Shown: piece by piece, positions 6,868 through 12,984 of the stretch
Numbering within the stretch: the first letter of the stretch is position 1
Layout: the number at the start of each line of letters is the position of its first letter
IMG/VR virus record: IMGVR_UViG_3300030109_000391
Coordinates: 1-20,918 of that record
From: a virus
DNA: 20,918 nucleotides
Strand: one strand, 5' to 3'
The notes under the pieces: model-generated
The model's input: the letters and a program-made list of their open reading frames with translations, nothing else
Told to the model about the DNA's origin: nothing
Database searches by the model: none
Made by a program: the position numbers and the translations under genes

Positions 6868-7767
6868 ATGAGTGCAATTACAGACGTAACGACAATAGAT
6901 ACAAATAATTATGCAGGCATGGCTAAAGCTATGGGTGTGGCTGTAGAAGCAACTTCAGACCAAAAGACTAATACTCTTGCACGTTTGAAGATACAACACT
7001 CACCTATCATGGGTGAGATGGAGATAGATGGTAAAGCAGTTAAAGTAGAAACTATTAATGGTGGTGTCTACAAACTAGAAGTACCTGACGATAATACATA
7101 TTACTGTGATAGTATAGTTATAAGACCATACTTACAGAGATTTATGTACAAGAGATTTATCACTAATGTTAATCCTAAAGAGGGTGAGAAACGTGGTTCA
7201 TATCAAAAGACTATTATGGCAGACAATCTTAATATAGATTTGAAAGATAACTTTGGTAACTTTAATTGTGGTAAGCCTGCAGGGTATATAAAAGACTTTG
7301 ATGCTCTACCGCAAGAGACTAAAGACTTAATTAAACAAATCAAAAGAGTGCGTGTGTTGTTTGGTACAGTTGATATGATAGATGCCATGACAAGTGATAA
7401 GCAAGAGCATAAGATTATTAGTAAACCTTTTATATGGGAGATAGATAATAGAGATGCATTTAAGATTTTAGGTGAACCTTTTGCTAAACTAGCTAAGTTA
7501 AAAAAGTTACCTATACAGCATAACTTTAATCTAACTACAGAAGAAAAGGCTTTACCTAATGGTAATCCATATGCTCTGCCTATAGCCAACCTAGATACAA
7601 AAAAGTCTGTGGCAATAGAAGAGAAAGACCAAGACTTGTTTGCTGACTTTATGGCATGGGTGCAAAACTACAATGAATACATTGTCGCTGAGTGGCAGAA
7701 GAAAGCTACAGATAAAATGACTGATGATGAAATGGAAGTTGTAGAAACCTTTGTGGACATTGAATAA
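6868..7767 (+). CDS. probable single-stranded DNA-binding protein
   Basis: A 299-aa protein with no catalytic motif. I infer an ssDNA-binding role from position (between polymerase and recombination exonuclease, where T7-like phages carry gp2.5), size, and layout: a beta-rich central region (GGVYKLEVPDDNTYYCDSI, then RPYLQRFMYKRF with several aromatic and basic residues that could stack on DNA) and an acidic C-terminus (TDDEMEVVETFVDIE), a tail typical of SSBs that recruits partners. A strong AAAGGAGAAG ribosome-binding site precedes ATG 6868, which suggests high expression as expected for such a protein. The stop overlaps the next ATG as TAATG. The function is an inference. Confidence 0.55.
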   Translation: MSAITDVTTIDTNNYAGMAKAMGVAVEATSDQKTNTLARLKIQHSPIMGEMEIDGKAVKVETINGGVYKLEVPDDNTYYCDSIVIRPYLQRFMYKRFITNVNPKEGEKRGSYQKTIMADNLNIDLKDNFGNFNCGKPAGYIKDFDALPQETKDLIKQIKRVRVLFGTVDMIDAMTSDKQEHKIISKPFIWEIDNRDAFKILGEPFAKLAKLKKLPIQHNFNLTTEEKALPNGNPYALPIANLDTKKSVAIEEKDQDLFADFMAWVQNYNEYIVAEWQKKATDKMTDDEMEVVETFVDIE

Positions 7768-8618
7768 TGAATCATAGAGGTGAGTTGGCAGTCCATAAGT
7801 ATCTGCAAGAAGTAGTAGACGGTAAATCTAAAATGGATGAATCTGTTATAGAAACTGTTGCTAATGATATTAAAGATGCTTTGAATCGCCAATTCAATGG
7901 TGGCAGAAGAGGTGGGTTTACTTACAGAATGTCTAATGTAGGTAGACCTTCCTGCCAACTATGGTGGGAAAAGAACCACCCTAAAGAAGCTATGCCTAAA
8001 CCTACAACATTTATTATGAACATGATGATAGGTGATATAGTTGAAGCTGTATTTAAAGCATTACTAACACAAGCAGGAGTAAAGTTTGACAATAGTGAGC
8101 AAGTAACATTAAAATTAAAAAACAAAAGAAAGGTTACAGGAACGTATGACCTTATAGTTGATGGTGCAGTTGACGATATAAAATCTGCATCTGATTGGTC
8201 ATACAAATATAAATTTGAATCTATTGATACTTTAAAGAATGGAGATAGCTTTGGTTATGTAGGTCAATTAGCAGGCTATGCAGTCGCTTCTGATAAAAAG
8301 ATAGGCGGTTGGTGGGTTGTTAATAAAGCCAATGGTCAGTTTAAATATGTCAAGGCAGACGGTATAAATTTAAAAGAAGAAATAACTAAAATAGAAAGGA
8401 CAATCAAAGAAGCAAATAGTAAAAAATTAATACGGTGCTTTGAACCTGAACCTGAAACGTTTAGAAGCAAGCCTACAGGTAACATGGTCTTAAATAAGAA
8501 CTGTACTTTTTGTGACTATAGAAGTAGTTGTTGGGAAACTTTACAAGAGTTACCTGCACAGAAGTCACTAGCAAAAGAACCTAAGATGGTTCAATATGTT
8601 AAACTAGGAAAGGAGTAA
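7767..8618 (+). CDS. PD-(D/E)XK exonuclease, Cas4/RecB-like with predicted 4Fe-4S cluster
   Basis: A 283-aa nuclease that probably degrades DNA ends in recombination or host DNA turnover. The core motifs are G125TYD128 and D137-I138-K139 (the D-x-K signature), then Q167 in GYVGQLAGYA, matching motifs of the RecB/Cas4 group. Four cysteines have the spacing of the AddB/Cas4 iron-sulfur cluster: C63 (RPSCQLWW) at the N-terminus, and C246, C249, C255 (NCTFCDYRSSC) near the C-terminus. The start codon overlaps the upstream stop (TAATG) and has no ribosome-binding site of its own, so translation should be coupled to the SSB-like gene. Confidence 0.85.
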   Translation: MNHRGELAVHKYLQEVVDGKSKMDESVIETVANDIKDALNRQFNGGRRGGFTYRMSNVGRPSCQLWWEKNHPKEAMPKPTTFIMNMMIGDIVEAVFKALLTQAGVKFDNSEQVTLKLKNKRKVTGTYDLIVDGAVDDIKSASDWSYKYKFESIDTLKNGDSFGYVGQLAGYAVASDKKIGGWWVVNKANGQFKYVKADGINLKEEITKIERTIKEANSKKLIRCFEPEPETFRSKPTGNMVLNKNCTFCDYRSSCWETLQELPAQKSLAKEPKMVQYVKLGKE

Positions 8619-8622
8619 TAGC

Positions 8623-8841
8623 ATGACTAAATCATTAGATGAATTAAAATCTGATATAGAAGAAATGGAGAAGCAATTAGCGGAAGCAAAGAAGCAGTAT
8701 CGTGAGATGCGTACAGCAGGTTTGCGTGATGCTATGGAAGCTAGGAAGGTAGCTGATGAAGCCGTAAAAGAAGAATTGAAAAACTTAGGTTATCAAACTT
8801 CTTATAGTCCTTTTACAGGTTTTACGTGGCGAAACTTTTAA
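8623..8841 (+). CDS. small coiled-coil protein (72 aa)
   Basis: A 72-residue protein with a good ribosome-binding site (AAAGGAG, 8609-8615). Residues about 3-55 are a nearly continuous charged helix with heptad character (LDELKSDIEEMEKQLAEAKK). The C-terminal 20 residues are aromatic (NLGYQTSYSPFTGFTWRNF). It sits between the exonuclease and endonuclease I. Such proteins may act as a small oligomer or a partner of the neighbouring nucleases. No family is recognised. Its stop is directly followed by the GTG of the next gene. Confidence 0.65.
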   Translation: MTKSLDELKSDIEEMEKQLAEAKKQYREMRTAGLRDAMEARKVADEAVKEELKNLGYQTSYSPFTGFTWRNF

Positions 8842-9300
8842 GTGTCTCCTCATAAAATAAGAAGAGAAGCTATAAAGCATGGGTATAGGAGTGGGTTAGA
8901 ACATACTATCTCACTCTACCTAACTAAGTTGAAACATATATATAATTATGAATCAATTAAAATAGAGTGGGAAGATTTAGCCTATCGCACCTATACCCCT
9001 GACTTCATATTAAATAATGGTATAATAATAGAAACGAAAGGTAGATTTTTAGCAGTAGATAGACGTAAACATTTAGCTATACAAAAACAACATCCACAAT
9101 TAGATATTAGATTTGTATTTACTAACAGTAAAAATAAATTACGAAAGGGTGCTAAGTCCTCTTATGGGCAATGGTGTGATAAGTATGGCTTTAGATATTA
9201 CGATAGGATAATACCTGAAGATTGGCTAAAAGAAAAAGGTAAAAACAAACACCCTAAATTTATAAAGTTTAGTGGTACAAAAATAAAAAGGAGAGCATGA
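8842..9300 (+). CDS. T7-like endonuclease I (Holliday junction resolvase)
   Basis: Resolves branched DNA during phage replication and packaging and helps break down host DNA. The 152-aa protein carries the T7 gp3 signature: YRSGLEHTISLYL (about 15-27, catalytic E20), the strand YTPDFILNNG (about 50-59, D53), IIIETKGRF (about 60-68, E64 and K66), then DRRKHLAIQKQHP (about 72-84), RFVFTNSKNKL and YGFRYYDRIIPEDWL at the end. The start is a GTG directly after the previous TAA, with no clear ribosome-binding site and no internal ATG before the conserved core. This implies weak, coupled translation, sensible for a nuclease. Confidence 0.9.
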   Translation: MSPHKIRREAIKHGYRSGLEHTISLYLTKLKHIYNYESIKIEWEDLAYRTYTPDFILNNGIIIETKGRFLAVDRRKHLAIQKQHPQLDIRFVFTNSKNKLRKGAKSSYGQWCDKYGFRYYDRIIPEDWLKEKGKNKHPKFIKFSGTKIKRRA

Positions 9301-9635
9301 TGAAAATAAAATATAATCCTGAAGACTTTATACTTGTCTTAAAGCCACACGTAGATAAAAACTATGTATGGACAGGTGAAGTATCTGTTAATATTGTAAC
9401 ATCTGATGCTAATCAATTAGATGACGAAGACTATTATGGTATGATGCACTTTGCTAGATTAGTCTGTGGTTCTATACCTGCAATGGATAAAAATAATAAT
9501 TTTAAAATAGAATGTGAAAAAGAAGCTAATTTATACTTGCCAACCGAAACTAAATGTGCTAATGATAAAGTTAGTAGTGTTGATGGTAACGTCATAACAT
9601 TAAACTTTAAATCAGATACAGAAGGAAACGCATAA
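9297..9635 (+). CDS. hypothetical protein (112 aa)
   Basis: A 112-aa acidic protein overlapping the end of endonuclease I by 4 bases (ATGA), with AAAAGGAGAGC just upstream of ATG 9297. ATG 9300 is an alternative start. It alternates beta-like segments (DFILVLKPHVD, WTGEVSVNIV, GNVITLNFKS) with a short helix around FARLVCGSIP. No catalytic motif is visible. Proteins like this are common and uncharacterised in marine phage genomes. Its stop overlaps the next start as TAATG. Confidence 0.65.
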   Translation: MMKIKYNPEDFILVLKPHVDKNYVWTGEVSVNIVTSDANQLDDEDYYGMMHFARLVCGSIPAMDKNNNFKIECEKEANLYLPTETKCANDKVSSVDGNVITLNFKSDTEGNA

Positions 9636-9931
9636 TGGAAAGGCATGGTGAATATATGGCAAGACGAATGAAAGAAGAGCAAGCAAAGATACAGTCTGAC
9701 AATATTGAGATGGAAGATATGGTTAATCATCCTATTCATTATAACAAGGCAGGTATTGAAACTATTGATGCTATTGAAGCTGCCACTACAAAAGGCTTCA
9801 AGTATTATTTACAGGGTAATATATTAAAGTATATATGGAGATATGAATACAAAAACGGTGTAGAAGATTTAAAGAAAGCACGTTGGTATTTAGATAAGTT
9901 AATAGAGGTCTATGATGACGATACGAGTTAA
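9635..9931 (+). CDS. DUF3310 family protein
   Basis: A 98-aa protein with the DUF3310 pattern: DMVNHPIHYNKAGIETIDAIEA (about 28-49), then LQGNILKYIWRYEYKNG (about 59-75) and DLKKARWYLDKLI. The family, widespread in phages, is sometimes called nucleotide kinase-like, but its biochemical role is not established. It lies just before the ribonucleotide reductase among nucleotide-metabolism genes, which fits a nucleotide-related role. The first ~27 residues form a charged leader helix. The start overlaps the previous stop (TAATG), and the end overlaps the next small ORF by 17 bases. Confidence 0.85.
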   Translation: MERHGEYMARRMKEEQAKIQSDNIEMEDMVNHPIHYNKAGIETIDAIEAATTKGFKYYLQGNILKYIWRYEYKNGVEDLKKARWYLDKLIEVYDDDTS

Positions 9932-10085
9932 AATGATGATAACATTTGAGATAGACCCTGAAGAATATCCTATGCCTGCAGATGGCAGGGTTGACGAAGA
10001 GTTTAAAGAACACATGCAGGAATACGTACACGATATAGATGGTGTAAAGATTAAAAATATAAAAGCATTAGCGGAAGGAAATTAA
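9915..10085 (+). CDS. small hypothetical protein (56 aa)
   Basis: A 56-residue ORF overlapping the end of the DUF3310 gene and ending one base before the ribonucleotide reductase ATG. ATG 9915 is 6 bases after GAGG (9905-9908), so it is the likely start; ATG 9912 and ATG 9933 are alternatives. The protein is acidic (FEIDPEEYPMPADGRVDEEF) and ends in a short basic part (GVKIKNIKALAEGN). It fills the whole space between two recognised genes. No family recognised. Confidence 0.6.
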   Translation: MTIRVKMMITFEIDPEEYPMPADGRVDEEFKEHMQEYVHDIDGVKIKNIKALAEGN

Positions 10086-10086
10086 T

Positions 10087-12018
10087 ATGTTACAAAACTA
10101 TTTACCAACAGACTATCAGAACTTCATAGCACTCTCTCGCTATGCAAGGTGGAAAGATGATGAACAAAGAAGAGAGAATTGGGGTGAGACAGTTGATAGA
10201 TACTTTGATTATATGTCTAAGCATCTTAAAACTAATTATTCATATACTATCACTAAAGCATTAAAAGAAAAAATGACAGAGAAGATAATGTCATTAGGTG
10301 TCATGCCAAGTATGAGAGCATTGATGACATCAGGACCTGCTTTGGATAGATGTCACGTAGGTGGTTATAACTGTAGCTATATACCTGTTGATAGTCCTCG
10401 TTCATTTGACGAGTGCATGTATATACTTATGTGTGGTACAGGTGTTGGCTTCTCTGTAGAAAGAGAGAATGTAGACAAGTTACCTGTAGTTAATGAGCAT
10501 TTTGAAGATAGCACTACGGTCATAAAAGTAGGTGATAGCAGACCCGGATGGTCTAAAGCACTACGTGAACTAATCGCTATGCTTTATGTAGGACAGATAC
10601 CTACATGGGATGTATCAGAGGTAAGACCTGCAGGTGCTAGACTAAAAACCTTTGGTGGTAGAGCATCAGGACCTGCACCATTAGTAGAATTGTTTCAGTT
10701 TTGTATACAAAAGTTTAAGGGTGCTAAAGGCAGAAGATTATTTCCTATTGAGTGTCACGACATCATGTGTAAGATTGGTGAAGTTGTAGTTGTAGGTGGT
10801 GTACGTAGGTCTGCACTTATATCTCTGTCTAACTTAGGTGATGACCAAATGAGACATGCTAAGTCAGGTCAATGGTGGGAGAATGAAGGGCAAAGAGCAT
10901 TAGCTAATAACTCTGTAGCATTTAAAGGTAAGCCTGAGATGGGTACATTTATGCGTGAATGGACATCATTATACGAATCTAAGTCAGGAGAACGTGGCAT
11001 CTTTAACAGACAGGCAGCCAAAGTGAAAGCACTTGAGAATGGTAGACGAGATGCCAATTATTATTTTGGTTGCAATCCTTGTTCAGAGATTATACTTAGA
11101 CCTTATCAATTTTGTAATCTTACAGAAGTTGTAGCACGTTCTACAGACACAGTAGATACATTGAAAGAAAAGGTACGTATAGCTACTATACTTGGTACAT
11201 TTCAATCTACTCTTACTGATTTTAAATATCTACGTAAAGTATGGAAAGATAATACAGAGGAAGAAAGATTATTAGGTGTATCACTTACAGGTATTCTTGA
11301 TTGTCCTGTATTAAATAATACATACTATGAACTAGGAGATGTATTAGAGCAATTAAGATATGTAGCAGTAGAAACTAATAAGAAGATGGCTAAAGATTTA
11401 GGCATACCACAGTCAACTGCTATAACTTGTATCAAACCTAGTGGTACAGTTAGTCAGTTGGTTGATAGTGCATCAGGTATTCATGCTAGACATAATGACT
11501 ATTACATCAGGACTGTACGTGGTGATAACAAAGACCCACTCACACAGTTTATGAAAGATAGTGGCATACCTAGTGAACCTGACGTTATGAAGCCTGACAG
11601 CACAACTGTGTTTAGTTTTCCTGTAAAATCACCGTTAGGTGCAATGACTAGAACTGAAATGACAGCTATACAGCAATTAGAGTTTTGGGTATTATATCAA
11701 AGACATTGGTGTGAGCATAAACCTTCTGTGACAATATCTGTTAAAGAAGAAGAGTGGATGGAAGTAGGAGCATGGGTGTATAAAAACTTTGATGAAGTGT
11801 CAGGTATATCCTTCTTGCCTTTTAGTGACCATACATATGCACAAGCACCCTATCAAGATATAACAGGCGAAGAGTATGAGCAAGCCTATAAAAAAATGCC
11901 TAAATCTATTGATTGGTCTAAATTAGCAGACTATGAAAAGGAAGATACAACTAGTGGTGGAAGGGAACTAGCTTGCACAGCAGATGCGTGTGAGATGGTT
12001 GACATTCAGGCTAGTTAA
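10087..12018 (+). CDS. class II (B12-dependent) ribonucleoside-triphosphate reductase, monomeric type
   Basis: Converts ribonucleotides to deoxyribonucleotides for phage DNA synthesis, using adenosylcobalamin to create a cysteine radical. The 643-aa protein has the active-site loop N330-P-C332-S-E334, with C332 the expected radical cysteine. C96 (NCSYIP) and C343 (FCNLTEV) are the expected redox pair. C630 and C635 form the C-terminal reducing pair (LACTADAC). The CIKPSGTVSQL motif (448-458) is the phosphate-binding segment of this group. The layout fits the single-chain type known from Lactobacillus leichmannii (about 740 aa there), with shorter connecting parts. No NrdB-like subunit is nearby, in keeping with class II. 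The ribosome-binding site is GGAAGG (about 10073-10078). HMO-2011-type phages commonly carry a ribonucleotide reductase. Confidence 0.93.
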   Translation: MLQNYLPTDYQNFIALSRYARWKDDEQRRENWGETVDRYFDYMSKHLKTNYSYTITKALKEKMTEKIMSLGVMPSMRALMTSGPALDRCHVGGYNCSYIPVDSPRSFDECMYILMCGTGVGFSVERENVDKLPVVNEHFEDSTTVIKVGDSRPGWSKALRELIAMLYVGQIPTWDVSEVRPAGARLKTFGGRASGPAPLVELFQFCIQKFKGAKGRRLFPIECHDIMCKIGEVVVVGGVRRSALISLSNLGDDQMRHAKSGQWWENEGQRALANNSVAFKGKPEMGTFMREWTSLYESKSGERGIFNRQAAKVKALENGRRDANYYFGCNPCSEIILRPYQFCNLTEVVARSTDTVDTLKEKVRIATILGTFQSTLTDFKYLRKVWKDNTEEERLLGVSLTGILDCPVLNNTYYELGDVLEQLRYVAVETNKKMAKDLGIPQSTAITCIKPSGTVSQLVDSASGIHARHNDYYIRTVRGDNKDPLTQFMKDSGIPSEPDVMKPDSTTVFSFPVKSPLGAMTRTEMTAIQQLEFWVLYQRHWCEHKPSVTISVKEEEWMEVGAWVYKNFDEVSGISFLPFSDHTYAQAPYQDITGEEYEQAYKKMPKSIDWSKLADYEKEDTTSGGRELACTADACEMVDIQAS

Positions 12019-12179
12019 TGCTAGAAGGTAGTGAAGAAGTATTGTGGTGGCAATGGTGGTTATTAATTGCTATCACAATCAATACAACAATAAACTTAAT
12101 AGTTTTCTTTCGTGGTAGAAAGTTACACATACGAGAGTTTTTACATCTGAAACCAAAAGCGAAAAGGAGTACAAAATGA
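12018..12179 (+). CDS. small membrane protein (53 aa)
   Basis: A 53-residue ORF coupled on both sides: its ATG overlaps the reductase stop (TAATG at 12016-12020), and its TGA overlaps the next ATG (ATGA at 12176). The N-terminus is acidic (LEGSEEV). Residues about 9-31 are hydrophobic and Trp-rich (LWWQWWLLIAI then INLIVFF), giving one membrane helix, and the tail is basic (FRGRKLHIR ... KPKAKRSTK). By the positive-inside rule the C-terminus would be cytoplasmic. It may affect the host membrane or lysis, but there is no direct evidence. Confidence 0.6.
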   Translation: MLEGSEEVLWWQWWLLIAITINTTINLIVFFRGRKLHIREFLHLKPKAKRSTK

Positions 12180-12430
12180 GAGAGATGTTATTAAATGCAG
12201 CCAAATCTTATTATATAGGTTTGATAAATAAACATATATCTAATGTAGAAATATTATTAACTAGGTCTGTAGGTATAGGAGAGCATCAAGATATACAACA
12301 GTCTATAGATGCAGAACTAGATAAGATAGCTATGAATGATGATAAACTTAATGTAATAGTAAAATATTTTGAGAGGAGACAAGAAGATGCAACACAGACA
12401 GAAGAAGAAAAGAAACCCCAATCTAAGTAA
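12176..12430 (+). CDS. conserved phage hypothetical protein (84 aa)
   Basis: An 84-aa, mostly helical protein (MREMLLNAAKSYYIGLINKH, then GIGEHQDIQQSIDAELDKI) with a charged tail. From memory, short proteins with this opening and a V-G-x-G-E-H motif are common in marine cyanophages and other marine phages, with unknown function. The start overlaps the previous stop (ATGA) and follows AAAAGGAG. The 3' end overlaps the next gene by 44 bases in another frame. Confidence 0.7.
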   Translation: MREMLLNAAKSYYIGLINKHISNVEILLTRSVGIGEHQDIQQSIDAELDKIAMNDDKLNVIVKYFERRQEDATQTEEEKKPQSK

Positions 12431-12671
12431 GTATGATGCTCCCTTGAGAATACAATTCGATAGGGGGTTCAATGCTTTTAGAGGTAAACAGTATGTAAAA
12501 ACAGTTAAAGGTAATAGGGTTATTATGACAGAGAACCCCTATAACTCTAATACCATGCAGGCACGAGAGTGGCAACGTGGTTATAACTCTGCATATGCAC
12601 AGCAATTAAAGAAGGTTAAAGATGTCGAAGCTAGAAGAAGAAGCCAAGAGGTTCATGCAGTTGCACAATAA
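12387..12671 (+). CDS. small basic protein with RMF-like NPY...W-x-x-G pattern (94 aa)
   Basis: A 94-aa basic protein starting at ATG 12387, preceded by GAGGAG (12373-12378); a longer reading of the frame upstream has no support. The C-terminal part carries ENPYNS (about 51-56), then REWQRGYNSAYAQQ (about 62-75). This NPY, W-x-x-G, A pattern is like that of ribosome modulation factor and related short phage proteins. If true it might bind ribosomes or RNA, but the similarity is short and the assignment is an inference. It overlaps the MazG gene by 50 bases. Confidence 0.6.
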   Translation: MQHRQKKKRNPNLSKYDAPLRIQFDRGFNAFRGKQYVKTVKGNRVIMTENPYNSNTMQAREWQRGYNSAYAQQLKKVKDVEARRRSQEVHAVAQ

Positions 12672-12984
12672 AAGCATGATAACTGCAAATGAATATCAAG
12701 AGAAGTGTAAGACTACAGCTATCTATCCTAAGAAAGATGCTATAGCTTACCTATCTCTTGGTCTTGTAAGTGAAGCAGGAGAGGTAGCAGGGAAGGTAAA
12801 AAAACATATACGTGATGGCACAGAATCAAACATAGCTTCTGAAATAGGGGATGTGCTTTGGTACTGTGCCATGTTAGCAAATGAATTAGATGCTAACTTA
12901 GGCAAAATTATGGAAAGTAATCTACACAAACTTACTGATAGAAAGACACGAGGAACATTGCAAGGTTCAGGGGATAATAGATAA
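12622..12984 (+). CDS. MazG-like nucleotide pyrophosphohydrolase
   Basis: Hydrolyses nucleoside triphosphates to monophosphates. In marine phages MazG proteins may adjust nucleotide pools or the host stringent response. The 120-aa protein has the family's metal-binding pattern E51-AG-E54 ... E74-IG-D77 (SEAGEVAGKVKKHIRDG, then SEIGDVLWYCAM), and the typical end NLHKLTDRKTRGTLQGSG. The start is ATG 12622, with a weak AAGG-type site upstream, inside the previous gene. It is the last gene of the + strand module, and its stop codon touches the stop codon of the converging virion gene. Confidence 0.92.
   Translation: MSKLEEEAKRFMQLHNKSMITANEYQEKCKTTAIYPKKDAIAYLSLGLVSEAGEVAGKVKKHIRDGTESNIASEIGDVLWYCAMLANELDANLGKIMESNLHKLTDRKTRGTLQGSGDNR

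Noticed and set aside
7203-7589. Antisense frame opposite the SSB-like gene
   Set aside because: It has no ribosome-binding site or coupled neighbour, and the opposite strand is clearly coding.
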